Below, piece by piece: positions 39,101 to 51,934 of a stretch of DNA of 64,000 bases. Under the pieces are notes generated by a model, which saw only the letters and a list, made by a program, of their open reading frames with translations, was not told where the DNA came from and did no database searches. Numbering within the stretch: position 1 is the first letter of the stretch; each line of letters opens with the position of its first letter. The stretch is taken from the NCBI GenBank assembly GCA_961205875.1, contig OY540818.1, forward strand, positions 12,808,761-12,872,760. Reading direction: 5' to 3'. The stretch is from Sialis fuliginosa. Taxonomy: Eukaryota; Arthropoda; Insecta; Megaloptera; Sialidae. Position numbers and translations under genes: made by a program.

Positions 39101-40414
39101 ACTGTGATTTGATTTTATGGTTAATTTCTATGCTTGTAATAATCTTATTAATTTTCTAAATATTTACAATAAATTAATTATTAATCGAAAAACTAATTTA
39201 GTGCGCAGTTTTACAATATAAACAGGAAATGTGTTTATTAGCGATGAAAAATATTTAAAAGCTATTAATATTACACAATTTTCGTTGGTATTAGTATAGA
39301 TGATTTAAAAAAATGCGCATGTTCATAAGTACGGCTCTGTAAATATTAAAGGAGGCCTCAGAATGAGACGTAAAAAGTAGCATGAGAACTAAAAAAGAAA
39401 AATAGTTTTTCAATATCATCAAAAAATTAATTAAACTGATATGATGAATAATATGACCTATTTATATCATAATTAACATTAATTAAAATTCTGTTATAGA
39501 AATTAGAAAAAAATTAATTAAGTGAGGATGAAAATTAAACAGTATTTTTGTTTCATATTATTATTATTATTGCCCTATAACTATATGGAAGTAAAAATAA
39601 ATACAATTAAAATTTAATTAAGTAAAAGTACATTTATTATTCATATAAATATTTACAATTTATTATTAAATAAATTATTTAATCATTTGTACCCCATCAG
39701 GGATTCAAATTTTTTAATTATTTTAAAATTTACAAAACTTATAATACAATATTTAAATTTCTAGTACAAAGAAAAATCACAAAATGTATAGTTAATAATT
39801 TCAATAGAACCATTTGAAATAATAAATATTAAATTATGAAATATATATACTTGAATATTTATTTGTACCTACATTTATTTTATTATAATTTGCACAACTT
39901 TGGTTATAAACTATTTTATATACAAATATAACAATTGTATAATATTAATATATTCTTTCTTATAAATGTTTTACAATAAATACATTATAGAAATAATAAT
40001 ATTAAGAATAACTATTTATGTTTGAATAAAAAACTATGGTTATTATTCTTTACTATGTCAGCAGAGGATAATGCCAGCTGACAACAGTGAAGAAAAAAAA
40101 TTATTATAACATAGGTACAACATTTAATATATACAGTAGAGGTAGCCTGTAGTCTAAGTTTAAATGAAACTACTTAATTTTCTTCTTAGAAATAAATGTT
40201 AGGTTTGAATAACAATGCCCAGTTAATACGCGTCTGTAAGGGCTAATAAAAATGCCTAGTTAATGCGTGTCTGTAAGGGCTAGTAATATCTTTTTTGTTG
40301 GCCCTGCAACCATGATAGTTATTAACAATATAGAAAAGACATTTCCGAACAACTTTTGCATCAAACATATTAAGTATATTAAAAATAAATTAAATCTCTT
40401 CTACAATATACAAT
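36167..40414. other. Intergenic, no gene seen
   Basis: 4.2 kb of AT-rich sequence between the Tyr/Gly-rich gene promoter and the end of the zinc-finger gene. It contains a lone MITE terminus at 38617-38650 and a duplicated 'cctagttaatgcgtgtctgtaagggcta'-type unit at about 40215-40285 (two near copies). Nothing coding was found. Confidence 0.65.
38617..38650 (-). repeat. Solo terminus of the ATGTCCGG-type MITEs
   Basis: 'gaatttgttagcttctttat' followed by 'aatagcggaca' is the reverse complement of the 15256-family terminus with a few changes. No partner end is nearby. Confidence 0.55.
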
Positions 40415-42196
40415 TTATAAACAAATATCATCAGGAACAGCTACATCATGAGTTACAATGTGTCGCTTCAAATGATCTTTCCTGTAGAATGTTTTATGAC
40501 AATAATCACATGCAAACGGTCTCTCTCCCGTGTGAATAACAGCGTGTTGATTCAAACTGTCCCTCCAATAAAATGTCTTCTTACATACATCACATTCATA
40601 ATTTCTCTCGCTGGAATGCACGGCCATGTGTTTCTTTAGAATACTCCGCAGATAGAATGTTTTATGGCACACTTCACATTCAAAAGAACGGTTCTCAGAA
40701 TGTATTTTCACATGTCTGTTCAAATAACTTTGAACTGTAAATGTTTTATGACATACTTCACATTCAAAATTGTTCACAAGATGTACACGGTTGTGTTGTT
40801 TTAAGTAAATTTCTAAAGAGAATGTTTTATGGCATATTTCACATTCGAATGGACGTTCTTCGGAGTGACTTAAAGCGTGCCTTTTCAGTGATTTACGTAA
40901 AGGAAAATGTTTGTGACAGACATTACACTCAAAAGGACGTTTCCCTGAATGGATTTTAATGTGCTGATTTAAATATAACTGTAACGGGAACTTTTTATTG
41001 CATATTTCACATTCAAATGGTTTTTCATCTGTATGAACTGCCATGTGCGTTTTTAATTTACTCAGGAACGAAAATGACTTATCACAAATGCTGCACTCAA
41101 ATGTTTGTTTTTCAGAATGAAGTCTTATGTGTTCTTTCAAGTAACTCTGCAATGAAAATGACTTTTGGCAAATCTCACATTGAAACGGACGTTCATCTGA
41201 ATGAACGACAAGATGCGTTTTCAATTTACTTCGGTATGGAAATGTTTTGTGACACACTTCACACTCGAAAGCTTGTTTCTCGATATGAGCTCGACTATGG
41301 TTTTTCAAAAAGCTTTCTAATGAAAACCTCTTATGGCATATATTGCATTCAAATGGTTTAACATCAGTATGTGTTACAGAGTGTCTTTGCAACTGACTTC
41401 TTGTCGTGAACTCTTTCTGACAGACTTCGCATTTAGGTTTTATCTTAGAATGTGTTGTTATGTGTTGTTTCAAATTGTGCCGTTGAGAAAACATCTTATT
41501 GCATATTGGACATTCAAATGGTCTAACTCCTGTATGGCTTGTTAAGTGCTTATTTAAATTACTTTGAAGAGAAAAGCTTTTATGACATATGTCACATTTA
41601 AAAGGTTTAACACCAGAATGTATTATTAGATGCCGTTTCAGTTTACTCCGATAGAAGAATGATTTGTGGCATATATCACAACCATAACGTTTCTTATCTG
41701 CATGAGTTAAAATATGTTGTTTGAAATCGGACTCTTGGTCAAAGGTTTCGTTACAAATATCGCACGTAAGTTGTTGTTCATCGTTATAATCAAAACTATC
41801 AAGAGAGCTGTTGTAGATATTATCGTGTTCTGTTTTATCTAAAGATATATCATCGTCTTCATCATCATCTTCTTCTTCTTCATTACTTTCATCCATTTCT
41901 TGTTTTATAGCGCATTGTAAATTTTCCGTTTCCTCGTTCTCTTTCTTAATAAAATTTTGCTGCATTTCATTATCTTCAATTTCTTTTTTTATATTGTATT
42001 GAATCAATCCATTGTCAGATATAAATACAGAGTTGCTTACAGAAGTTGTTGATTCCTGATTTGTGGTATCTTCGGGTAGTTCTTTTTTAATAAATTGACT
42101 AACAGATGTGTCTTCAGGATATAATAAATTTGTGCTGATATCTTCATGAAAGTCTTTCTGTTCAATTTTTATGTGTTCTAATTTTATTACAGACAT
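40415..42196 (-). CDS. C2H2 zinc-finger protein with 16 fingers, 593 residues
   Basis: Single uninterrupted frame from an ATG at 42194-42196 to the stop at 40415. Residues 1-142 form an acidic N-terminal part: six repeats of the SUMO-acceptor consensus [hydrophobic]-K-x-E (K5, K10, K37, K70, K84, K98), then an Asp/Glu run at about 103-116. From residue 143 to the end there are 16 consecutive C2H2 fingers (C-x2-C-x12-H-x3-H), typically F-E-C-x-[VI]-C-H-K-x-F. Linkers are variable (TGVKPF, TGERPF, SEERPF, SEKQTF), so only some match the TGEKP DNA-binding consensus. No ZAD, BTB or KRAB-like domain is visible. Likely a nuclear DNA-binding repressor regulated by sumoylation; target unknown. Absence of introns across 1.8 kb is common for such insect genes. 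Confidence 0.95.
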   Translation of the reverse strand: MSVIKLEHIKIEQKDFHEDISTNLLYPEDTSVSQFIKKELPEDTTNQESTTSVSNSVFISDNGLIQYNIKKEIEDNEMQQNFIKKENEETENLQCAIKQEMDESNEEEEDDDEDDDISLDKTEHDNIYNSSLDSFDYNDEQQLTCDICNETFDQESDFKQHILTHADKKRYGCDICHKSFFYRSKLKRHLIIHSGVKPFKCDICHKSFSLQSNLNKHLTSHTGVRPFECPICNKMFSQRHNLKQHITTHSKIKPKCEVCQKEFTTRSQLQRHSVTHTDVKPFECNICHKRFSLESFLKNHSRAHIEKQAFECEVCHKTFPYRSKLKTHLVVHSDERPFQCEICQKSFSLQSYLKEHIRLHSEKQTFECSICDKSFSFLSKLKTHMAVHTDEKPFECEICNKKFPLQLYLNQHIKIHSGKRPFECNVCHKHFPLRKSLKRHALSHSEERPFECEICHKTFSLEIYLKQHNRVHLVNNFECEVCHKTFTVQSYLNRHVKIHSENRSFECEVCHKTFYLRSILKKHMAVHSSERNYECDVCKKTFYWRDSLNQHAVIHTGERPFACDYCHKTFYRKDHLKRHIVTHDVAVPDDICL

Positions 42197-44498
42197 TTTT
42201 AGATATTATTTTGTATTTTTAGAATTACAGTACTATGTATTATGTATTATCACAAAATAATTATGTAATTAAATTAATATAGATCAACGTAATGTGCCAA
42301 TATTTATGTTTTATATCAATTAAATTAGTAAAAAAATAATGTAAATAATTATTAGTTGTCGATTTTATTAAAAAATAATAAGATTTAAATATTTTCATAT
42401 ACCGAAGCACACTCCACTAGAAGTGATACTTCATATTTCACTAGTATCATACAGATATTTTTATAAAGAATATTATAACTTGATATATTTTCATTCGTAG
42501 AATAAAAAAAACTTAACACTTTGGCAATTAATATGATACATATTTTTTAAATGTTTAATGAAATCCTAATCGGCACAAATTGATGGACAAAAAATACTGA
42601 TGAAGTTGGCAAACATTGATGTCAGTAGTACCAATCTATTTTAGTTATATGGGTTTTATGTTTGTGTGCTAAATTTAAATTATTGTATTGTTGAAATATT
42701 TATAATTGTATATTTAATATTTAAAAATATAATGCTTATTCATTTTAATATCCTGTGAAATCGTAAATTAGTGATAGTTCCTATTTTATAATACAAAATA
42801 TTCGAGTTAATTAATTATTTAATAATATCAAATATTTATGAAAAATTAAATACAAAATATGTAGAACTAAATTTATTGTCAATCTATTTTCATGTTTACG
42901 AAGTTATTTTAAATCATATGTTCTTGGAAATCTTAAATTAACTTATCAAATAAAAAAAAAACTATTAAAATAAATATTACCACATAACTTGAGATAATAA
43001 TATTTAAAATACATTAATCATAAACTAAAGTTCATGTTATTCTAGTTTCCTCAAACTACATAAAAAATGTGATTTATTATTTGAAACAAACTACTTATGT
43101 GGACTTACGTAATTGTTGATTTTATTATAGTTTAATTCGCTACCGTAAAAATCCCACAATACAATTAGATAAGATCTGAATATCATAATTATTTCAAGTT
43201 GAGCTGACATGATCTACGGTGTATGAAAAAATGCTAATAAAAAGAAATTTATATCTTCCGCGATTTTTAAATATCGCGCGTAACTTACCTCTAAGTAGAT
43301 ACATAGGCGTACATATCAGAGAAAAAGTGAGGTAAGTTATTCTAAAGGTAAAAAATATACAGCGTTCAAAATCTCTATATTAATTACGACATCAGAAAAA
43401 TGCATTATCTACTTATTTGATCTATAATTAAATTAAGAAGAAAACTTTGTTAATTCTTATTCTGTATTTTAAAGTTCAAGAAGTAGGTACTGAAAATTTA
43501 ACTACACCACTGGACATGAATAATAAATGTATTAAATAAATTACCGAGAGAATAAAACATAAAAAAACACACATGAGATTTTTACCTGCAGGGGTTATAA
43601 TATTTGTGATAGGTTAATGTGATTTTATTTTCGAATGACGCAAATGATGTCAATTTTGTTTACGAATACTAAAGTTTTAAGTTTATATCCTGAAAATTTC
43701 AAGTATAAGAAAATATTGTTAAACCGATTTTTTTCTAATTCAAGATTTTGACCTTCCTTAAATCCATTTTAACTATTTTCGCCATAATGTCTGTGTGTCT
43801 GTCTGTAGATGCTGCAACTCAACAATGACAATACATACATAAAAGCGTCCAATTTTATGTTTAGGACCAATTTTCTTTAAAGAAAAAAACCTATTTTTGT
43901 TAGGATTTTTTCTTTTTTCTTTTTTAGATAATATTGTAGAGAATATTAATATCTCTACTTTAAAATTTATTTTTGTTTTAATTTTGTATAAGTTAGTCAG
44001 AAAAATTCGTTTTTATCAGTAAATACGCGTACACTGTTTATTTTTAGTATTACGTATAAGAAAGTACCGCGGCACTCGTGGAGGATTTTTTTAAATAGTT
44101 AACATGTTAAGAGTGTTCTTGGAAATACATAAATAGAATTTATTTCTTTGATACACGTGTATTTTTTATTTAATTATAAAACTTATCAAAAATGTACAAA
44201 CTATTCTACTAACAATTAAGTATATAATTTACTATTTTTAATAATTATACTACTTTTTATAAAACTTAAAGCATACTCTATATATTTACTACGATAAAAT
44301 ATAAAATGAATAATTAAAATTTCAATAAATAATATAGGTAAAACCATTCCAGACAGCAAAATATTTTAGAATGATATCTTAAAGATGTAAAAAAATGATA
44401 ATTATATAATTCTGGAATTTTTACTGTCTGGGATTATATTATAATGGTTTTACTCGTCACATACTCAACATATCACTGCAAAAACCCAATAAATTGTT
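42197..44498. other. Intergenic, no gene seen
   Basis: 2.3 kb of AT-rich DNA upstream of the zinc-finger gene and downstream of the Cys-rich secreted gene. It should contain the zinc-finger promoter and the 3' UTR of the secreted gene (minus-strand AATAAA near 44167). Confidence 0.6.
44338..44453. repeat. Small palindromic element in the 3' flank of the Cys-rich gene
   Basis: 116 bp beginning 'gtaaaaccatt' and 'ccagacag' and ending 'ctgtctgg' and 'aatggttttac'. It starts 46 bases after the stop codon of the 44499-47197 gene, before any polyadenylation signal, so it would form a hairpin in the 3' UTR. Probably a tiny MITE. Confidence 0.7.
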
Positions 44499-47197
44499 TC
44501 AGAAGCACATGAACTGACTCCGGTACGTGAAGCGGCAATGGTCTTCGTTCATACAACGTAACCAGCGGTTAGAAGACGGCAAGCTGGCAATCAGATCTGT
44601 TCCTCCAGAGGGTAAAGGTGAGTAATATACGTCAACAGACTCGTCCAGCCAGTCGGGGCCGCACTTGCGCTGGAGTTTCTCTAGAGGGTATTCTTTACCG
44701 TAACAAGGACCTGAATATAATTTATAACAATTATATAATAATTTTCAGGAGAAACTGATTTTTTTTTATTATAATTAATCTAGAATTACTAAAGCTGAGG
44801 TACTATGTATGTATGCCTGCTCAACTCACTTTGCTTCTAACTGTGTAGATACTTATGGAACAAACCGAGGAATAAGTTTACATTAATAATAAGTCTAATT
44901 TATTTTTTTATGATTTTTTTTGTTAAAATTATATTTGTATCTATAAATTTTTTTATTTATTTTTACATAATTCTTCCCAAACTTACTTGACCCACTACCC
45001 CCTTTTCAGCTATAAAAAATCACAAGGCTCCCCTGATAATTTACATTTTTAGTAGTGAACATTTTTTTTCAGATACATATCTAGTGTCATATACTAATCT
45101 AGGGCTTCCCAACTATACCCAGAGCCACGAGGGCTCCATTTGATCATATTTATATATTTTTAAAGATGTCAATAAAAGGATATAGTTAAATCTTTATGTC
45201 TGACAATGAGCGACTTACCTCTTTCATAATCAAAACTCCAAGGTGAATCTGTAAAACATACAGTAGTGGCAGACGCGTTCCAGTGGAAATCATGGGCAGG
45301 ATAACAAGGATCAAACTCTTCCAGAACCAGTTCACCGTAGCAGAGCCTCTGGCCTAAGTGAGGTTTGCCGATGACACCATCACAACGAAGCGGGGAATAC
45401 CCGGCACGCTCTTGGTCATAAATCCGCGTTTTTCCTAAGATATCATTGATATATTTAATAAACATTTTTTTTTATTTCTGTTAAAAAATAGTAATGAAAA
45501 ATATTATAAAATTGAAACCTTATTATTATCTAAATAGGATTTACGAAAGTAACCCTTTCTAATTGTATCATGTACTCATGGTCCAAACAAGGAGGTTGGG
45601 GGGCTAAAAGCCCCCTCCCTCCCAGGGTCTGCGATAGAATGTGGGGCAAATTAATTATAAAATAATTTGTAGATAAAATAAATTAAACTGTAAATCGATT
45701 TTTATTTTTTGTGATTTTCAAGGACTTGTAACATTGAATAAATTATACATACAAATAAAGATAAAGAATAAGTAAACTATAAATAATTTAATACACGAAT
45801 TTGTCAGTGTATGGTGACATTTATAGTTTTTATTTTTTGATAATTTATGATTGTAATTTAATTTTTTTTATTGAATATCGAATCTTAACGATAAATTATT
45901 TAAATATATTATAAAGTATAAAGTAGAATTTTATTTTCTTTAAACTGAATTTTGTCTATAAAATTTATACAGCAAATAAAGATAGTGAATATAAACAATA
46001 AATAATTTCGACGATCAAATAAATAAATAAGTACCTCTGTATTTGACTATTGAAACTCCATCTCTGCCCATAGCCATACTGTTTCTTACCACAGCTACAA
46101 AAGCTTTAGCAAATATGTCATCCACTGAAACACATTATTAAATAATACATATCATTTTAATTTCTTATTAGTTACTAAAATTAAGTTAGATAGAAACCTA
46201 CCGTCCTTTTTTCCAATATCAGGAAAGCCGTGGTTTGATTCTTTTGAGCCGCCCTAAATAAACATTTAAACTCGTAAAACTTTATCAATAATATCAATAA
46301 TTAATATAAATAAAAATGGTATTTAACATTAAACTTAATTAAATTAACACGTCCATAATTTACATACGAAAACAATTTCAAATTATATTACAATAACAAT
46401 ATACATATAAATACTTTTAAATTATCCATAATTAATTTGTAATTATACATGTACATACATATACATATGTTTATAATGAAGATAACTAAAGGAAATAACA
46501 AATAATAGAACATAAATCAAAGATTTTGCCTATGTGTATACATTTGAATAATCAACACGGTCTCATTTCTGGTTGTGAAATAGCTCTCACTAGGGAAGTG
46601 TAGTACTGATCAATATAGGTACTTGTAGTGCGCGTTCGTTCAAGTATCAGTAGGGTCTTAACTGATCCACTTAGCAGATGATGATTTTGGGATATGATCA
46701 CCTGATTAGATCCCACCAGGAATTGTTAGTTTCGCGACGAGCAATTTCCTGTTAGCTGATGCTAAGTGAAACTTTTTAATTAATAAAAAAATATTTTTCT
46801 TTACAAAATTTTGAATATTTATTCTTTACGTTTTTTGTATTTTAATTAAATAAATAATTTTAATTTAATATAAATTGACTTTCAATTTAATTGACAGATG
46901 TGTATTAGGTTTTTTTTTCTAATATAATATTTTCATAAAAGTTCTTAATTATAATACATTAATATTTTTATTTATATTTATCTTTTTTTTGACGAATGTC
47001 GGCAGAATATTAACAATTAAAAATATATATTGCATAAAATCAATGAATATATTATTTGTTTAATATTTATCCCAAAATATCTTCATTGATAATATAATCG
47101 ATATCCAAAAATAACAATCACATTTGCTCACCAGAGTAGAACAACAAAAAACATTCCAGAATTGTATTAACACCAAAGACAACCTTTTCACATCCAT
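44499..47197 (-). CDS. Secreted Cys-rich protein, 211 residues, family not recognised
   Basis: Five coding exons in transcript order: 47132-47197, 46202-46253, 46035-46124, 45219-45434, 44499-44710. All four junctions agree in phase (0, 1, 1, 1) with canonical GT-AG sites. Exon 1 encodes a signal peptide (MDVKRLSLVLIQFWNVFCCSTL). The mature part starts with a helical, conserved-looking stretch (DDIFAKAFVAVVRNSMAMGRDG). About ten cysteines follow, including RLCYGEL, DPCYPAHDFHW, TVCFTD, GPCYGKEY, RKCGPDW, RCMNEDHC and the terminal FMCF. One N-glycosylation sequon, NAS, lies in exon 4. The pattern suggests a disulphide-bonded extracellular domain; I cannot name it. An alternative upstream block at 47316-47400 was rejected because no splice acceptor serves it. 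Confidence 0.85.
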
Positions 47198-50100
47198 AGT
47201 TACACAGAAACTAAACTATAGTGAATGTTGCTATTACCTTCTTAATTTTATTTGTAACCTTTTAAGTATAAATCATTCCCAGAGAATAAATGACTGGAAC
47301 CGCCGACAGATCTAGACATTACCTGAATATAATTAAACATTTGGCCACATACAGATAAATAAATTTGACAGCCACCATAACATTGGTTTGCGTGTACAGA
47401 TTTTTATCCAATTTGACTGTTTATTAATAACAGGATGGTATTCAGTATTAAGTTATTTTTAGTGTTCTGTACCAAAGTCAGAAAAAAGAAACACATGGAA
47501 TTAACACTGTTTATATGTCTGTTTGCGACAACCTTCTAACAATTGAATTATTTGACCTGAAAAGCTATAATATTTTTTAAGTTTTTGACGCTTTTTAAAG
47601 GAGGTAATGAGTTACCAAAAAAAGTTTTTTTATTCAATCTTGATAAGTGGCAATTTAAAGAATTTTGTTAGTGTTAATTTTTTGTTATTATTAAAATCTC
47701 CGTTTAACAAATTAAAATAAATTAATACCTAATTCAAAATTGTTTCTTATAGACACACAATGAAATTTAACTTCGCTAATATATAAATAATTATTTTAAT
47801 TAAAAAAGTTTTAACAAATATACAATACACCTCTGCCGCCATATTCCAAAAACAGTATACAACAAAATATGGCACGTAAGTAATCGTGAACCGTTAATAA
47901 AACAGCATTTTTATTTCTTCTTTAAAAATACATTGAACCCTTTCACTACAGGGATTCCACGACACTTAAAAAAAAAACATAAAAGAACATGACAAAATTT
48001 GTATTCAAAAATAATAAATAATCCTATATTACGGTTCTGTAAGCTGTGCAGAATTCTGACAATGAGAAGTAAATAATTCAATGTAAATATATTTAAATGT
48101 TAACAGAATAATTTACATGTAGTAATTGTTATGTCATTTATAGCTATATAAAGTTCTAACAATTAAAGTGTAAAATGACAACAACCGGTATAATTGTTGT
48201 TTAGATTCAAATAGTATACGTATTGTTTGTTTGGATAATAAATGCGTAGTAAATTTTAGTATATCAACGTTCATAAATAAAATAATCAGGAAATGTCTAA
48301 TTAAATTATAAATAATTCGTTTTATTTTAAAATGTGTACAAATAATAATACCCCAATTTTTAGTTGGCCTTGTTAATAAAAAGTCTTAAGATCTTTAGAA
48401 ACATTAAACAAATTGCCTCGCTTAAAATACTAATCCATGTTGAAAATCATGTAAAATATAATTAGTAGTAAACTATGTATATAAACTTACAAATGTGACT
48501 AATTGTAGAAATATTCATCGCAATGACGTCATCACGACCATTTATTACTGCATAATGATCATAATAAATTCATTTTTATTAATCATTTTGTTTTAATGTT
48601 TTTTGTACATTTTTAAATTTTTTTTCTTTTTATAAAATGTCATACCATTTTTATTAATGCCAATCAAGGGCCGTTTAGCTATGGCCCTGGTTAAAACTCT
48701 CAGTACGTTGATAACAAAATCCTTATTGTAATTAAGTCTTCAAAAGTAATAATTACATATTTATTTTACTGAAGACTGACAACATTATTGTACGTAATTA
48801 ATTAAAAAAGAAAAAATCAAGGTAGCTAAGAAATAAAACAATTGCCCTTCTAAACTAGAGGTTATTAACATTTCACAGATTATTAATTGTTTTTTTATTA
48901 TTGTTATTATAAAATAACAATAAACCAAAATGATTCTAAAAATAAAACTATATAATTTTAAAACTAAATAAAAATACTCGTATGAAGATAAATTCTACAA
49001 TAAAACGGAGAAACTTTGGTCTTTTAGTCACTAAAACAAAATATGCAAAATATTAGTATTTGATGCGTATTTCTTGTGAAATCAAAATACATGCCGAGTG
49101 ACATTTTATTGTGGTTTAGTTTTAAAAAATTCTAATAAAAAGCCTTAAAAGTTTTTTAGATAAAAACTACAAAATAAATTTTCATCAATGGTTTTAAAAA
49201 TCAATGTAGTAGTGCAAGAATGCATTGACCTTGAAAGGCCCTAAATAGACTTCTAATCCCTCTCTGAATTTCAATTCTCTCAAATGCTGGACACTGAACA
49301 CGTGTGTACTATAGTCATGTACTTATAGTATATGAAAAGAATTAAAAGTATAGTATAGTATATGAAAAGAAAGTATATAAAAAGTGATAATAAATTAATA
49401 TATTAATATAAAATAAGTGAGTTTAAATGAATTGTGTTTGGCGCTAGTTAAATTAAAGATAATAATACGTAATGTATAAAAATATTAAAAATCAACCTAA
49501 TAAATTACGATTTATCTACATGATAAAGCACAAATGTCAATAAACCCATAGTGACGTCATATTTTTTTGTGAAAACTGATAATACAGATAGCGAATTGTG
49601 AGTTACGATACCTTGCCAGTAGATGGCAACATTAATAGTTTTCATTTTGATGATTTATGATTGTAATTTGTCATTTAATTATTTGAGTTTTAAATTTAAA
49701 TGCACATTGAATTTATTTCACATTTTTTTAATTGATAAAAATACATAAATGAAAATATAAAGATAAAAAAGTAATTGTCTACTATTTCCGCTCGATTACG
49801 ATGACCAGATTTTAGTTTGTAGATGTAAATGAAGACTTTTTTTGATTTTTTTCGTCGACGTATAAAAATTTTCACACCCTAATGTCCGGTATTATAAAGG
49901 ACCTAACAAAATTTGTTAGCTAGCAATTACATTCAAATGGGGTATTAATTCTGTACTAGTATCTATGGATTAGTTATGGAATTTAGAGCAGAGACAATTC
50001 AACTAATTGTAACACAGTTGGCATCTTTGACCGTACAAAATAATTTTCATAACATCACCACTGTTTTAATACCGTTTGTATTTACCTACAACGCGTGCGC

Positions 50101-51934
50101 GAAACTTGTCAAAGTCATCAACAAACTCCAAAAGAACTGTCATATAAGTTTGATATCTCAGTTGAAAGTGCTTGTTAGCTAACAAATTTGTTACGTCCTT
50201 TATGATACCGGACATCATCCTCACTTTTGTGCCCCCTGCTATTTTTTATGACCTTTTTTTTCTTTTCGTTGTCCTCATTATTACAAAACCTGAAGAAATT
50301 ATAACAAAACCCAGAGTCCGGAGAAACGTTATACATACCCTGAGACTCCGGAAAAAAACTGGGACCTGTTTACCCTACGCTCGATGTTCTAATTTGGACA
50401 ATCGCTAGAATAAATAGTTGCTCATGTGTGGTCACATCGTTGCCTCTTTAACATATATTATACCAATGTCGTCCCTATCAGAAATAAAAAAAATCGTATA
50501 TGTAGTTATCAAATCTGGCAGTAACAATAGATTATAATATTATATAAATAAATATATTCACACTTAAAATGATATAATAACGTACAGGGGTGTAGCTAGA
50601 GATTGGCGAAACCAATCCTTCTAAAGGTTGTCTCTTATACAAGAAAGACGCAAAAGCCAGTGTGCGCTAAAAATAACGTGGCAACGAAAAAAATATTTTA
50701 GTTTTCGACATCTAGCTTCTCTGGTAAAGTACTTATAAATAATTATCAGGTAGAATAGCTCTTCAGGCAGATATGATTTATCTTGTAAAGAATTAATTTT
50801 TTATCAAATTAGATCATACACGCATTAAGGAAACTTTTTTTTATATTTAGGAAAAAATAACGATGTGCATTCGTGCGAGTAAATTTGGCAGATATGAAGC
50901 CTATTTTGTGTGAGACTGTTTTTCTGGTATCATTATATATAGATAAATTACATTTAAAATCAAGTTATATGTATATTTAAGTTATTCCATAGTATTTAAA
51001 CGAAATTCGCAGCATGAAACTAATAATGTTAACAGATTTTGTTTATTGCACTACTAGCATCTGATTTTTAAGAAAATATTGTAACTTAATATCCATAGAA
51101 AGCAACACGAATTATAAAATGAGGTGCACACAAGTGTGTACGGCGGGCGTTAATGGGTTAATACCTATAGCAGATAACGTTAGCTAGAAGCTAATTTGTT
51201 TTTGCACTCAAGCAAATTCTTTACTGTTGCAGATTGCAGTGAAATAGAAGAAGTACTTTGATACCAAAATTTGCAAATTGACAAAAAGTGGGCTAGGTCA
51301 TATTACTGATAACTGTAACTCAAATTATCATAAAATACTTTATTTTGTTGCATATTACTATTACATATTACAACAATCTATAAATGTATTGCGTCAGATC
51401 CGTATTAAGAATTTTTTATCGATTTTATTAAATATTACCTAAAAATATTTTAAAGCTAAAGATTAAATCATATTTTGCTAATTTTAAATTCATATTACAT
51501 GGAGAATTTTATTCATAATAATCAATTTTAACTGATACATGTTGAAAACAAAAAATTATGGGGAGTAGCCAAAACTTATTTCAATATTAATAATTTTTCA
51601 ATCCCAAATATCTTTTGATTTTTTATTAACTAGCAAATTTTAATGTTCCTCTTTTGAAATATTTGAAAAAGTGACATATCTTATATCATATGGCATCCCT
51701 AGCCTTACTCAATATTGCTCATGCCTCTATCATTGCCTAGTGAAGCAAATGGGCTTCCTAATGACAACCCTGCATGTACTACGTAATAATTATACATGAT
51801 TATTTACTAAACACAATACGCGTGTGTTGAATTTAGCATTGACATTAATATTAATGATAACAAAATCAGTTCTTATCAAGATACCGCAACATTACAAATC
51901 ATCAGAGCATTCTCCTTTTGAAAATTGAAGTAAA
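47198..51934. other. Intergenic, no gene seen
   Basis: 4.7 kb between the divergent Cys-rich gene and guanine deaminase. It holds the MITE at 49882-50215, a 'gggccgtttagctatggccctgg' palindromic element end at about 48668, and a GC-richer repeat fragment at 50216-50420. A TCAGT initiator-like motif at 51866-51870 precedes the deaminase ATG by 65 bases without a matching TATA box. Confidence 0.6.
49882..50215. mobile_element. MITE, 'ATGTCCGGTATTATAAAGG' family, copy 3
   Basis: 334 bp, the same length and nearly the same sequence as 15256-15589, with both termini intact. Confidence 0.9.

Noticed and set aside
40267-41545. Plus-strand frames of 63 to 114 codons across the zinc-finger gene
   Set aside because: Antisense shadows of the finger repeats.
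47316-47400. Cys-containing minus-strand frame (CYGGCQIYLSVCGQMFNYIQ) as an upstream exon of the Cys-rich gene
   Set aside because: It ends at a usable donor with the right phase, but no splice acceptor precedes it in frame and the signal-peptide exon at 47132-47197 fits better.
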